Below, piece by piece: positions 52,797 through 62,087 of a stretch of 64,000 nucleotides of DNA. Position numbers and translations under genes: made by a program. This stretch comes from Shimia_B sp038528385 (GTDB lineage Bacteria; Pseudomonadota; Alphaproteobacteria; Rhodobacterales; Rhodobacteraceae). Location: assembly GCA_038528385.1 (NCBI GenBank), contig JBCBET010000008.1:62001-126000 (forward strand), written 5' to 3'. The notes under the pieces were generated by a model. The model did not search any database, was not told the origin of the DNA, and saw nothing but the letters and a program-made list of their open reading frames with translations. The first letter of the stretch is position 1. Each line of letters begins with the position of its first letter.

Positions 52797-53273
52797 TCAG
52801 GTGCTGCGCAGGATGTCGAAGCCTTCGGGCGCGAGCTCGAAGCCATCGAACTCGAAGCCAGGCGAGACGGTGCAGCCCACGAGCGTGTACGCGCCCGTCG
52901 TGCGCGCGGCCTGCCAGTGTCCCTTCGGCACCACGATCTGCGGCGTCTCCCCGGCGCTGAGATCGGGGCCGAGCTGGTGATCCCGCGCCGGACCCGCCTC
53001 GCTCGTGGCCATGGAGAGGATGAGCGGCGCGCCAGCGTAGAAGTGCCAGATCTCGGCGGCGTCCACGCGGTGCCAGTGGCTCACTTCCCCGTCGCGCAAT
53101 AGGAAATAGATGCACGTCCCCGACGCGCGCCCCGCGCCGCCGGTCTCCCGCCAGGTCTCCTTGTACCAGCCCCCCTCCGGATGGGGCTGAAGCTCCAGCC
53201 GGGAGATGATCTGTTCGGGGGTCATGGTCGCCGTCAGTCCGGTGCGGACGGCGGAAATGTCGTGCGGGGTCAT
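52797..53273 (-). CDS. Cupin protein, DUF985 family
   Basis: The 158-residue DUF985 cupin has LELQPHPEGGWYKETWR, CIYFLLRDGEVSHWHRVDAAE (HxH metal-type motif), WHFYAGAPL and VVPKGHWQAAR. The ATG overlaps the stop of the upstream HAD gene (ATGA), so the two are coupled. The first roughly 17 residues precede the core and a later ATG is also possible. Catalytic role is unknown. Confidence 0.88.
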   Translation of the reverse strand: MTPHDISAVRTGLTATMTPEQIISRLELQPHPEGGWYKETWRETGGAGRASGTCIYFLLRDGEVSHWHRVDAAEIWHFYAGAPLILSMATSEAGPARDHQLGPDLSAGETPQIVVPKGHWQAARTTGAYTLVGCTVSPGFEFDGFELAPEGFDILRST

Positions 53274-53950
53274 GGAAGGGCCTCGGCGAGTTCTTCGAAA
53301 TCTGCAGCGCAGATGTCCCAATCCGCGCTCGGTTCAAGGTCGGTCGTCTGATCCGGCCCGTGCTCCCGCGGGCGGGGCACGAAGGCGGTGGCGAGGCCCG
53401 CGGCGCGCGCGGCAGCGAGATCGTCGTTGTGGGCCGCGACCATCATCACCCGGGCAGGCGGGAGGTCGAGCGCCTCGCAGGCGGCCTGATACACTACCGA
53501 CGCGGGTTTGTAAGCCCGGGCGATCTCCGCCCCGAGGATGCAATCCCAGGGCAGGCCGGCATAGCGCGCGAGCCGCGTCATGAGCGCGATGGAGCCATTG
53601 GAACAGGGCGCGACGATCCGGTGGGCCTTGATCCGCTCGAGCCCCGGCAGGACATCGGGCCAGGGGTCGAGCCTCTCCCAGGCGGCGTTCAGCTCCGCCG
53701 GCGCTGCGACCCCGAAGCGCGCCGCAACGCGGCTCATGTTCTCGGCGTGGAGGGTGTCGAGCCGCACATAGCCGCGCGCGCCGGTTCGGACGTTCTCCAT
53801 CGCGGGCTGGTATTCTGCCCGCCAGGCATCGGCGAAGGCCAGCGCATCGACGTCGAGCACGCGCGCCACCTCGCGCGCAAGTGACCGCCGCCAGTCGACA
53901 CAGGTGCCGAAGACATCGAATATAAGCGCAGAGGGAGACAGGCGGGCCAT
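53270..53950 (-). CDS. Haloacid dehalogenase type II (HAD family)
   Basis: The 226-residue HAD hydrolase has the nucleophile Asp in LIFDVFGTCVDWR, the motif II CSNGSIALM, Lys in AYKPASVVYQ and the motif III-like MVAAHNDDLAAARAAGL. The order is that of L-2-haloacid dehalogenases, which release halide from 2-haloacids. Activity on haloacids is inferred; relatives may be phosphatases. It is coupled to the DUF985 cupin gene. Confidence 0.87.
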   Translation of the reverse strand: MARLSPSALIFDVFGTCVDWRRSLAREVARVLDVDALAFADAWRAEYQPAMENVRTGARGYVRLDTLHAENMSRVAARFGVAAPAELNAAWERLDPWPDVLPGLERIKAHRIVAPCSNGSIALMTRLARYAGLPWDCILGAEIARAYKPASVVYQAACEALDLPPARVMMVAAHNDDLAAARAAGLATAFVPRPREHGPDQTTDLEPSADWDICAADFEELAEALP

Positions 53951-53988
53951 CGCGTGAGTATGGGGCCCCCGGGTGAGATGGGGAAGGC

Positions 53989-55050
53989 ATGGGACGATAT
54001 CTGATCGTGGGCGCGGGGCTCGTCGGGGCCGCGTTGGCGGAGCGTTTGGCGCGCGCGGAGGCGGAGGTGGTCGTGGTCGCCGAGGGGCCCGGGCGGGCCA
54101 CGGAGGCCTCCTTCGGCTGGCTGAATGCGAGCACGGCGCGCGACCCGACCTATGTCGCGCTGCGCGCGGCGGGGCTCGCGGCCTGGCGGCGCCGCGCGCC
54201 CGACCTCGGCGCTACCGCGCCGGCCTGGTCCGGCACGCTCGCCTTGGATGCTCCGGGCGATGCCGGGGAGCTCGCGGCGCTCGGTCGCGACCTCGCGCGG
54301 CTCGACCCCGCCGCGGTCAGCGCCCTCGAGCCCGCGCTCGCCGTTTCAGGCCCCGCCCTGCGCTTCCCGAGGGAGGGCGCGATTGCGCCCGGACCCGCGG
54401 CGCGGAAACTGCTTTCTCTCGCGGCCGCGAACGGCGCGCGGCTGCTTCTCGGGCAGCGGGTCCTCTCGATCCTCGCCGATGACGGCGAGGCCGTCGGCGT
54501 GGAGACGTCCTCGGGCCTCGTCCTCGCCGATCACACGATCCTCGCCGCGGGCACGGGCGTGGCGGAGCTCCTGGCGCCCCTGGCGGTCGCGCTGCCCCTG
54601 CGCCACCGCCCGGGCGAGCTCCTCATCACGGCACCGGCGCCCGCCATGCTGCGCCACGTCCTCGTGACGCCGGAGCGCGAGATCCGGCAGGACGCCACCG
54701 GCCGCTTCCTGATCCCGTCCTCCCCGGCGCCGGCCGCCCACGGTGCCGTTACCGGCCTCGAGCGTCCCTTCGACATGGACGACATCGCCCGGGCCTCGCT
54801 CGCGGTGCTCCGCCGGTTCCTGCCCGTGGGCGATCTGGACTACGAATGCATCCTCTCCGCCGCGCGCCCGGTGCCGGGCGACGGGCTGCCGGTCATCGGC
54901 CCCACGGGCATCGATGGCCTCTCGCTCGCGGTCATGCATTCGGGCGCCACGCTCGCCGCCATCGCGGCAGAGCTCCTCGCCGATGAACTCAAAACGGGCA
55001 TATCGCAGGACCTGCTCGCGCCGTATCGCCTCACGCGGTTCCGGACCTGA
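53989..55050 (+). CDS. FAD-dependent oxidoreductase (DAO family)
   Basis: The 353-residue protein begins with the FAD-binding motif LIVGAGLVGAALAERLARA and shows EASFGWLNAST, LPLRHRPGELLIT, and the C-terminal DGLPVIGPTGIDGLSLAVMHSGATL, typical of D-amino acid oxidase/glycine oxidase-like enzymes. The amine substrate is unknown. It is divergent from the HAD/cupin pair. Confidence 0.87.
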   Translation: MGRYLIVGAGLVGAALAERLARAEAEVVVVAEGPGRATEASFGWLNASTARDPTYVALRAAGLAAWRRRAPDLGATAPAWSGTLALDAPGDAGELAALGRDLARLDPAAVSALEPALAVSGPALRFPREGAIAPGPAARKLLSLAAANGARLLLGQRVLSILADDGEAVGVETSSGLVLADHTILAAGTGVAELLAPLAVALPLRHRPGELLITAPAPAMLRHVLVTPEREIRQDATGRFLIPSSPAPAAHGAVTGLERPFDMDDIARASLAVLRRFLPVGDLDYECILSAARPVPGDGLPVIGPTGIDGLSLAVMHSGATLAAIAAELLADELKTGISQDLLAPYRLTRFRT

Positions 55051-55088
55051 CGCCCGCCCGAGCCGCGCGGCGGCGCGCAGCCCCCCGC

Positions 55089-55118
55089 TTCTTTGTGCCC
55101 CGTACTTCCGCCGGAGGC
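55089..55118. repeat. Dispersed 30-bp repeat, copy 2
   Basis: This copy differs in one base (T instead of A) from the copy at 9569-9598. It lies in the 102-base gap between the convergent FAD oxidoreductase and eno genes, next to the eno 3' end. Confidence 0.7.
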
Positions 55119-55152
55119 CGGTCCTGCCCGCGCGCCCGCCGCGGAGCACGCC

Positions 55153-56430
55153 TCAACCGCGCAGGATCGAGGTCCCGGCATAGGTCGCCGCCTCGCCCAG
55201 CGCTTCCTCGATGCGGATGAGCTGGTTGTACTTCGCAAGCCGGTCCGAGCGCGCCAGCGAGCCCGTCTTGATCTGTCCGCAATTGGTGGCCACGGCGAGA
55301 TCGGCGATGGTGGCGTCCTCGGTCTCGCCGGAGCGGTGCGACATCACGCAGGTCATGCGGCTGCGATGGGCGAGGTCCACGGCCGCCAGCGTCTCGGTGA
55401 GCGATCCGATCTGGTTCACCTTCACGAGGAGCGCGTTGGCCGCGCCCTTCTCGATCCCGGTCTCGAGGCGCGCGGGGTTCGTCACGAAGAGGTCGTCGCC
55501 CACGAGCTGCACCTTGTCGCCCAGCGCCTCGGTGAGCGCGACCCAGCCCTCCCAGTCATCCTCGCCCATTCCGTCCTCGATGGAGATGATGGGATAGTCC
55601 GCCACGAGCTTGGCGAGGTAGTCGGCATTCTCCTCGGAGGTGAGCGAGAGGCCTTCGCCGGCCATCTCGTAGCTGCCGTTCTTGTGGTACTCGGTCGCGG
55701 CGGCATCGAGGGCGAGGAACATCTCCTCGCCCGGCTTGAAGCCCGCCTTCTCCACGCTCTTCAGGATGAAATCGAGCGCCTCGCGGGAGGAGCTGATATT
55801 GGGGGCGAAGCCGCCCTCGTCGCCGATCCCGGTGGAGAGCCCCGCGGCCTTCAGCTCCGATTTCAGCGTGTGAAAGACCTCCGAGCCCATGCGCACCGCC
55901 TCGCGGATATTGGCGGCGGCCACGGGCATGATCATGAATTCCTGGATGTCGATGGGGTTGTCGGCATGCTCGCCGCCATTGAGGATGTTCATCATCGGCA
56001 CCGGCAGCACCCGCGCGGAGGTCCCGCCCACGTAGCGGTAGAGCGGCTGCTCGCAGTATTCGGCGGCGGCCTTGGCGGCGGCGAGAGAGACGCCGAGGAT
56101 GGCGTTGGCGCCGAGGCGTCCCTTGTTGTCGGTCCCGTCGAGCTCGATCATGGTGGCGTCGAGCATGACCTGTTCGGTGGCGTCCATCCCTGCGAGCGCG
56201 TCCGCGATCTCGCCGTTCACGGCCGCCACGGCCTCCAGCACGCCCTTGCCCTTGTAGCGGGATGTGTCGCCGTCGCGGCGCTCCACGGCCTCGTAGGCCC
56301 CGGTGGAGGCGCCCGAGGGGACGGCGGCGCGGCCCATGGAGCCGTCTTCTAGCGTGACATCGACCTCCACGGTGGGGTTGCCCCGGCTGTCGAGGATTTC
56401 GCGGGCGAAGATGTCGATGATGGCGCTCAT
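55153..56430 (-). CDS. eno: Enolase
   Basis: Enolase converts 2-phosphoglycerate to PEP and is part of the RNA degradosome in some bacteria. The 425-residue protein begins AIIDIFAREILDSRGNPTVE, has LPVPMMNILNGGEHADN, the metal ligand motif ISIEDGMGEDDWEGW, QLVGDDLFVTN and the C-terminal SHRSGETEDATIADLAV. It lies opposite the FAD oxidoreductase. Confidence 0.97.
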   Translation of the reverse strand: MSAIIDIFAREILDSRGNPTVEVDVTLEDGSMGRAAVPSGASTGAYEAVERRDGDTSRYKGKGVLEAVAAVNGEIADALAGMDATEQVMLDATMIELDGTDNKGRLGANAILGVSLAAAKAAAEYCEQPLYRYVGGTSARVLPVPMMNILNGGEHADNPIDIQEFMIMPVAAANIREAVRMGSEVFHTLKSELKAAGLSTGIGDEGGFAPNISSSREALDFILKSVEKAGFKPGEEMFLALDAAATEYHKNGSYEMAGEGLSLTSEENADYLAKLVADYPIISIEDGMGEDDWEGWVALTEALGDKVQLVGDDLFVTNPARLETGIEKGAANALLVKVNQIGSLTETLAAVDLAHRSRMTCVMSHRSGETEDATIADLAVATNCGQIKTGSLARSDRLAKYNQLIRIEEALGEAATYAGTSILRG

Positions 56431-56496
56431 GGCGGGGCTCCCTGCTGTCCGATACCTGCGCGCTTAACAGGCCCGGGCGCGGGTTTCAAAGGAGGC

Positions 56497-57369
56497 TCAC
56501 GCCGCGCGCCGTCGGAGCCGCGCCTCGCGCGCCAGCGTGTAGAGGCCCGAGGCCACGACGATGGCCGCCCCCGCGAGCGTGAGCGCATCGGGGCGCTCGG
56601 CGAAGAAGAGCACGCCGATGACGAGCGCGAAGACGAGGCGGGTGTAGCGGAAGGGCGTGACGACCGAGATCTCCCCGGTCCGCGTGGCCTGCACGATGGC
56701 GTAATACGCCAGGAGCCCCACGACGACGGCGGCGAGCGCGCGCGGCAGCGTCTCCACGCTCGGGGGCGCCGCGCCCACGCCATCGAAGGCCATGAGAAGG
56801 AGCCCCGCCGGGATGACGGAGAGAAAGCCCAGCCAGGCGAGCTGGATCGAGGGGGTGGATCGCGGCACGCGGCGCACGGCAATGTCGCGGCCCGCAAGGC
56901 CCAGCGTGCCCAGGATCGCGAGGATCGCGGCGGGCTCGAACGCGTCGGTGCCGGGCCGCAGGATGAGCAGAACGCCCGCGAGCCCCACGAGGATCGCCGT
57001 CCACCGCCGCCAGCCCACCGCCTCCCCCAGAAAGAGCGCGGCCCCCAGCGTCACGAGGAGCGGCGCGGCCTGCAGGATGGCCGAGGCCAGCGAGAGCGGG
57101 ATGAGCGCGAGCGAGGAGACGAAGCAGAGCGTGCCCAGCATCTCCATCACGCAGCGCGTGAGGATCGCGGGATGGGCGAGCGCGCGAGAGAAGAGCGGCA
57201 GCCCCTGCGCGCGCGCCATGACCGCGAAGACCGGCGCGCCGAGCACCCCGATGAAGAGGATCACCTGCCCCGGGGGCCAGGCGGCGGTCAGCGCTTTGAT
57301 CAGCGCGTCTTCGGCGGCAAAGCCCGCCATGGCGAGCGTCATCAGGAGCGCGCCGCGCAGATTGTCCAT
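56497..57369 (-). CDS. EamA family (DMT) transporter
   Basis: The 290-residue membrane protein has ten predicted helices in two EamA repeats (first MTLAMAGFAAEDALIKAL, second ILGTLGLAGRDIAVRRVPR). EamA proteins export metabolites such as amino acids; the substrate is unknown. It is upstream of eno on the same strand with a gap of 66 bases. Confidence 0.88.
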   Translation of the reverse strand: MDNLRGALLMTLAMAGFAAEDALIKALTAAWPPGQVILFIGVLGAPVFAVMARAQGLPLFSRALAHPAILTRCVMEMLGTLCFVSSLALIPLSLASAILQAAPLLVTLGAALFLGEAVGWRRWTAILVGLAGVLLILRPGTDAFEPAAILAILGTLGLAGRDIAVRRVPRSTPSIQLAWLGFLSVIPAGLLLMAFDGVGAAPPSVETLPRALAAVVVGLLAYYAIVQATRTGEISVVTPFRYTRLVFALVIGVLFFAERPDALTLAGAAIVVASGLYTLAREARLRRRAA

Positions 57370-57393
57370 GGTCTCGCTCCGGATCGGGTCGGG

Positions 57394-57522
57394 GGCGGGA
57401 CTGTTCGCTCTGCGAAGGCGCCCGCCCGCCGACCCTTAGGCCGCGCGTGGGGCAGCGTCCATCGCCGATACCGGGGGCAGGCGGGGCGGGACTGTTCGCT
57501 CCGCGAGGGCGCCCGCCCGCCG
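57394..57522. repeat. Two 38-bp direct repeats in the intergenic region
   Basis: Copies at 57394-57431 and 57485-57522 (offset 91) start GGCGGGACTGTTCGCT and end CGCCCGCCCGCCG, with few changes. Each can fold a hairpin between CGGGA/GGGCG-type arms. They sit in the 297-base gap between the EamA gene and the DUF2165 gene; the rest of the gap shows no gene. Confidence 0.75.
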
Positions 57523-57666
57523 CCCCCGCCGAAAGGCCGCGCTCTGCCTCAAAAAGCGGCGAAGGCGCGGCGCGCGGGCCGCCCGGCCCCCGTGCACCAT
57601 TGCCGCGCGGGCCACGCTCCGCTGAGGTGGGGCGGGCGGGGCAAGCAGGACCGGGGGGGGCTCGAC

Positions 57667-58152
57667 ATGGACGTTCTACATCTCTTGGTGGATGCGTTGG
57701 CCGTGGGCACCCTGGCGGCCTGGGCCATCGTCGCCGTGGGAGACAATTGGCGTTTTCCGGACATGAACCGCGCGGCCGTGGCCATGGTGGTCCGGATGGA
57801 CCTGCTCGCCGCGGAGTTTCCGGCGGAATTCGCCCGTGTGGCCCATCGGCGGGTGGCGGATCCGGGGCGCATCGACGCGCTCTTCCGGCTCATCCGGGCG
57901 GCGGAAACCGTCGCGGGCGTGGCGCTCTGCCTGTCGGTGGCGGGGCTGGGGCTGGCCGCGATGGGCGCCCTGGACCCGGCGCTGGCGCAGGGGCTCGCGC
58001 TCCTCTCCGTGGCCGGGTTCGCGGCGATCTGGGCGGGCTTCATCGTGGGCGGAAATTTCTACGCCTACTGGTATTGCCACCAATGGGCGCAGTCGAACCA
58101 CTTCATGCTCCTGTCCTGGAGCTTTCTGGTGGCGCTTCTGCTTCTGAACTGA
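57667..58152 (+). CDS. DUF2165 family small integral membrane protein
   Basis: The 161-residue protein fits DUF2165: four helices, with NWRFPDMNRAAVAMVVRMD and the conserved GGNFYAYWYCHQWAQSNHF near the end. The function of the family is unknown. It is convergent with the NYN gene (3 bases apart). Confidence 0.85.
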   Translation: MDVLHLLVDALAVGTLAAWAIVAVGDNWRFPDMNRAAVAMVVRMDLLAAEFPAEFARVAHRRVADPGRIDALFRLIRAAETVAGVALCLSVAGLGLAAMGALDPALAQGLALLSVAGFAAIWAGFIVGGNFYAYWYCHQWAQSNHFMLLSWSFLVALLLLN

Positions 58153-58155
58153 GGC

Positions 58156-58875
58156 TCACTCGCGCAGGCGGATCATGAGGTGGTTGGCCTCTTTGCGGGT
58201 CTCGAGGCTCTTGATGTCGCGCACCAGCGCCGAGAGCTTCCGGTGGCCGTAGGTGCGGGTGTCGAAATCGGGCCGTTCGGCCTGGATCGTCTGCCCGATG
58301 AGGCCGAGGGAGTACCATTCGCCGTCGTGGTCGAGCCGGTCCATGGCCGCCTCGATCAGCGGCAGCGCGTCGGCGGCGGCCTTGCCGCCCTTGCGCGGCT
58401 GGGCCTTTTCGCCCGCCGCGGGCTCGGCGATGTTCTCCAGAAAGATGAAGCGGTTGCAGACCGTGATCAGCGCCTCGGGCGTCTTCGCCTCCCCGATCCC
58501 GATGACCATGAGCCCGTCCTCCCGGAGCCGGTTCGCGAGCGCCGTGAAGTCGCTGTCCGAACTCACCAGCACGAAGCCGTCGAAGCGGCGGGTGTGCAGG
58601 ATGTCCATGGCGTCGATGACGAGGCCGATATCGGAGGCGTTCTTTCCTTGCGTGTTGGCCGTCTCCTGATGCGCGTTGAGCCCGAGCGAGCGGATGCGGC
58701 CCGACCAGCTTTTGAGCTGACCCGACGACCAATCGCCGTAGACGCGGCGCAGCGCGGGCTCCCCGATGGCCGAGATTTCCTTCAGGATCGCCTCGGCATG
58801 GCGCGCGGGCACGTTGTCGGCGTCGATCAGCACGGCCAGGAGGGGGCGGTCGCGGATTTGGGCGGCGTCAGCCAT
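58156..58875 (-). CDS. NYN domain protein with C-terminal OST-HTH/LOTUS domain
   Basis: The 239-residue protein has a PIN-like NYN nuclease domain: AVLIDADNVPARHAEAILKE with acidic residues, GKNASDIGLVIDAMDIL and VLVSSDSDFTALANRLREDG. A C-terminal OST-HTH/LOTUS module (about 165-239, FDTRTYGHRKLSALVRDI) suggests RNA binding. It is probably an RNase acting on RNA; substrate unknown. It overlaps the upstream Fur gene by eight bases. Confidence 0.88.
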   Translation of the reverse strand: MADAAQIRDRPLLAVLIDADNVPARHAEAILKEISAIGEPALRRVYGDWSSGQLKSWSGRIRSLGLNAHQETANTQGKNASDIGLVIDAMDILHTRRFDGFVLVSSDSDFTALANRLREDGLMVIGIGEAKTPEALITVCNRFIFLENIAEPAAGEKAQPRKGGKAAADALPLIEAAMDRLDHDGEWYSLGLIGQTIQAERPDFDTRTYGHRKLSALVRDIKSLETRKEANHLMIRLRE

Positions 58876-59281
58876 TTTTGCGTTTTGTCCCGTAAAGCTC
58901 GAGCCGGTGGCCCTTGAGGTCGAAGCCCAGCCGCTCGGCGATGCGCTCCTGGAGTTTCTCGATTTCGGGGTCCACGAATTCGATCACCTCGCCGGTGGCG
59001 AGGTCGATCAGGTGGTCGTGGTGGTCCCGGTCTGCGTCTTCGTAGCGCGAGCGCCCGTCGCCGAATTCGTGGCGCTCGAGGATGCCCGCCTCCTCGAAGA
59101 GCTTCACCGTCCGGTAGACGGTGGCCAGCGATATGCCTGCATCCACGGCGGAGGCGCGATTGTAAAGCTCTTCGACGTCGGGGTGGTCGTGGGCGTCCTC
59201 GAGCACGGTGGCGATGGTGCGCCGCTGGCCCGTCATGCGCAGGCCCTTTGCCTCGCAGCGTTCTATGATCGTGTCCGCCAT
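58868..59281 (-). CDS. Fur family transcriptional regulator
   Basis: The 137-residue protein has the winged-helix N-terminus (LRMTGQRRTIATVLEDAHDH, SLATVYRTVKLFEEAGI) and the metal-binding HDHLIDLATGEVIEF. It senses iron or a related metal. The start MADTIIERC follows AAGGGG; an upstream ATG adds 20 residues without similarity. The group (Fur, Mur or Irr) is not resolved; Irr-type HHH is absent. Confidence 0.9.
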   Translation of the reverse strand: MADTIIERCEAKGLRMTGQRRTIATVLEDAHDHPDVEELYNRASAVDAGISLATVYRTVKLFEEAGILERHEFGDGRSRYEDADRDHHDHLIDLATGEVIEFVDPEIEKLQERIAERLGFDLKGHRLELYGTKRKNG

Positions 59282-59362
59282 GTCCGCCCCTTGTCCGTGC
59301 CGGGCATACTCCGCCGCCTCGCGGGCCTCAACCGTTGACATCGTGCCCGCGCGCGGTCAGCG

Positions 59363-60271
59363 ATGGCGCGCATGGCGCCCAAGGATCACCTCGACACGTT
59401 CGGCACGGTCTCGCTGGTGGCGTTCGCGCTCTTGCTCGCGTTCAACCAGGTGGTGATCGCCGTGGGCGGGGATGGCTGGCAGCCGGTCTTCATGGCCGCG
59501 TTGCGCTCCCTCGGTGGGGCGGTGGTTCTCTTGCTCTGGCTCAGGCTGCGGGGGATTTCGTTCGGTCTGCCGCGCGAGATGTGGCCCACTGCGGCGCTCA
59601 TGGGGGCGATCTTCGGGCTCGAGTTCATTTTTCTCTTCACCGCGCTCGATCTGACGACGGTGAGCCGGGCGAGCGTGATCTTCTACGCGATGCCGGTCTG
59701 GGCCGCGTTGGGCGCGCGGCTCTTTCTGGGGGAGAGCGTGGGGCCGGTGAAGCTCGCGGGGCTCGCGGTGGCCTTTGCAGGCATGGCCTGGGCCATCCTC
59801 GACGGGCAGAGCGCGACGGGCGGCTCGCTCGTGGGCGATCTCTGCGCGGTGGCGGCCTCCATCGGATGGGCCGCGATCCTCATCGTCGTGAAAGGCAGCA
59901 ATGTGAAGGACTTGCGCGCCGAAGTGCAACTTTTCTGGCAGGTCTTTCTGTCGATCCCGGTGCTCTTTGTCGGCGCGCTCTTCTTTGGCCCCTTGGTGCG
60001 GGAGCTCGCGCCCATCCACTACGCCGCGCTGGGGTTCCAGATCTTCGCAATCGTGAGCTTCGGCTTTCTCTTCTGGTTCTGGCTGATCAAGATCTATCCG
60101 GCCTCATCAGTGGCCTCGTTCAGCTTTTTATCCCCGGTTTTCAGCGTGGTGCTAGGCGCAGCTCTGCTGGGGGAGGCGGTGGGGCCGAGCCTCCTGGGGG
60201 CGCTCGCGCTCGTCACCCTTGGGCTCGTGCTGATCAATCGCCGCCCGCGTCAGGTGCCGCAGAAGGTCTGA
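59363..60271 (+). CDS. EamA family (DMT) transporter
   Basis: The 302-residue protein has ten predicted helices and two EamA repeats, ending in SPVFSVVLGAALLGEAVGPSL. It is divergent from fur across about 80 bases and overlaps the convergent SelO gene by 22 bases. The substrate is unknown. Confidence 0.87.
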   Translation: MARMAPKDHLDTFGTVSLVAFALLLAFNQVVIAVGGDGWQPVFMAALRSLGGAVVLLLWLRLRGISFGLPREMWPTAALMGAIFGLEFIFLFTALDLTTVSRASVIFYAMPVWAALGARLFLGESVGPVKLAGLAVAFAGMAWAILDGQSATGGSLVGDLCAVAASIGWAAILIVVKGSNVKDLRAEVQLFWQVFLSIPVLFVGALFFGPLVRELAPIHYAALGFQIFAIVSFGFLFWFWLIKIYPASSVASFSFLSPVFSVVLGAALLGEAVGPSLLGALALVTLGLVLINRRPRQVPQKV

Positions 60272-61632
60272 GTGACCTCCTCGCCGGGGGCCGGAGGCTG
60301 CGAGAAGCGCGGGTCTGCAGGCGCGTCAAACGGCGTGGCGAGCGCGGCATGGAGCGCCTCGAACGGCCCGAAATCGTCGTAGACCGCGGACTGGATCGCC
60401 TGCTCCACGAGGTGGTTGCGCGGGATGAGCGCGGGGTTGGTGGCCGCCATGAGCGCGGTGTCGGGGTCTCTGGCCTGCCAATCGGCGCGCCAGGCGGCGA
60501 AGCCGTCGTGATCCAATGCGTGAGGATCATCCGGCAAGGCGCGAAACGTATTGGTGAAATCCGCCTCGGCCTCCGCCATCATCGAAAGGAGGCTGGTGAT
60601 GAGATCCACCTCCGCATCGCCCACCTCCAGGAGCCCGAGCTTGGCGCCGAAGGCCCGCCGCCACGCAGTTTGATAGACCGGCGCGAAGCCGTTGACGATC
60701 TCTGTGAAGTTCTCGATGGCGGCGTCCCGGTCGGGCATGAGTGGCAGGAGCGCGGTGGCGAGCTGCGCCATGTTCCACGCCGCGATGCCCGCCTGGTTGG
60801 CATAGGCGTAGCGGCCCATCTGGTCGATGGAGGAGAAGACCTTGCCGGGGTCGTAGGCGTCCATGAACGCGCAGGGGCCGTAATCGATGGTGTCTCCGGC
60901 GATATGGGCGTTGTCGGTGTTCATCACGCCATGGATGAAGCCCACCGCCATCCAGCGCGCGATGAGCTCGGCCTGGGCTGCTACGACGGCGGCCAGAAGC
61001 TCGGCAGGGCCCGCGGCGTCCGGGTAGTGCCGCGCGATGACATGGGCGGTGAGCGCCTCCAGCGCGTCCACGTCGCCCCGGGAGGCGAAGACCTGGAATG
61101 TGCCCACGCGGATATGGGAGCGCGCTACGCGGGTGACGACGGCGCCGGGCAGCAGCGCCTCGCGGGCGACGTCCTCCCCCGTGGTCACGAGCGCCAGCGC
61201 CCGCGTGGTGGGGATGCCCAGGGCGTGCATCGCCTCGCTCACCAGGTATTCGCGCAGCGCGGGGCCCACCCAGTTGCGCCCGTCGCCCATGCGCGAATAG
61301 GGCGTGGGGCCCGCGCCCTTGAGCTGGATGTCCCAGCGCGCGCCGCCATGGACGACCTCGCCCAGAAGGATCGCGCGGCCATCGCCGAGCTGCGGGTTCC
61401 AGCTTCCGAATTGGTGCCCGGCATAGAGCGCGGCGAGCGGCTCGGCCCCCTCGGGCACCGCGTTGCCCCCGAAGATCGCGGCCCGCTCTCCCTCGGCCAT
61501 ATCGGGCAGGCCGAGCTCGGCCGCGAGCGCCGCGTTCCAGGCGCGCAGGCGCGGCGCGCGAACGGGCGTGGCGGGAAGCTTCGTGTAGAAGCGCTCCGGC
61601 AGGCGGGCATAGCTGTTGTCGAAGGCGATCAT
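60250..61632 (-). CDS. selO: Protein adenylyltransferase SelO (YdiU)
   Basis: SelO is a pseudokinase-fold enzyme that AMPylates proteins in redox stress. The 460-residue protein has YAGHQFGSWNPQLGDGRAI, HGVMNTDNAHIAGDTIDYGP and a Cys three residues from the end (TFCGT), where animal SelO has selenocysteine. The start overlaps the stop of the upstream GNAT gene (ATGA). Confidence 0.94.
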   Translation of the reverse strand: MIAFDNSYARLPERFYTKLPATPVRAPRLRAWNAALAAELGLPDMAEGERAAIFGGNAVPEGAEPLAALYAGHQFGSWNPQLGDGRAILLGEVVHGGARWDIQLKGAGPTPYSRMGDGRNWVGPALREYLVSEAMHALGIPTTRALALVTTGEDVAREALLPGAVVTRVARSHIRVGTFQVFASRGDVDALEALTAHVIARHYPDAAGPAELLAAVVAAQAELIARWMAVGFIHGVMNTDNAHIAGDTIDYGPCAFMDAYDPGKVFSSIDQMGRYAYANQAGIAAWNMAQLATALLPLMPDRDAAIENFTEIVNGFAPVYQTAWRRAFGAKLGLLEVGDAEVDLITSLLSMMAEAEADFTNTFRALPDDPHALDHDGFAAWRADWQARDPDTALMAATNPALIPRNHLVEQAIQSAVYDDFGPFEALHAALATPFDAPADPRFSQPPAPGEEVTQTFCGT

Positions 61633-62087
61633 GGGAGCGTGCGGACCATGAGCCCGTAGCGGTCCCGCGCCACGAAGCCCGACCGCTCATAGGTGCGCAC
61701 GGCGGCCGCGTTGCCGAAATCGACCTCCAGCGCCAGCGCCATGGCGCCCTTCTCCGCGAGGTAGTGGCTCAGCGCGTGGATCGCGTCGCCCCCGATGCCG
61801 CGCCCGCGCACGGCGGGCCGCAAGTAGAATTCGTCGAGATAACTGTCGAGCCCGCCATACTCCACCGTCCAGCCGTAGCAGACGAGCGCGTAGCCCGCCG
61901 GCGCCCGGCGCGGCCCGATGAGGAAGACCTCGCCGTGGGGCGAGCCGTCGAGGAGCGGCAGGACCGCGCGCTGGCGGTGCGCCTCGTCGGTGTCGATGCC
62001 TTCCTCGTGGTGAAAGGCGGCCACGAGCGGCGCGAGGATCGCCAGGTCGTCGCGCGTGGCGCGATGGATGGCCGTGCGCGGGCTCAT
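61629..62087 (-). CDS. GNAT family N-acetyltransferase
   Basis: The 152-residue acetyltransferase has the acetyl-CoA binding loop RPAVRGRGIGGDAIHALSH and the C-terminal GNAAAVRTYERSGFVARDRYG. The start MSPRTAIH overlaps the nucleoside hydrolase stop (ATGA). The substrate is unknown. It lies between the nucleoside hydrolase and selO genes in one operon. Confidence 0.87.
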   Translation of the reverse strand: MSPRTAIHRATRDDLAILAPLVAAFHHEEGIDTDEAHRQRAVLPLLDGSPHGEVFLIGPRRAPAGYALVCYGWTVEYGGLDSYLDEFYLRPAVRGRGIGGDAIHALSHYLAEKGAMALALEVDFGNAAAVRTYERSGFVARDRYGLMVRTLP

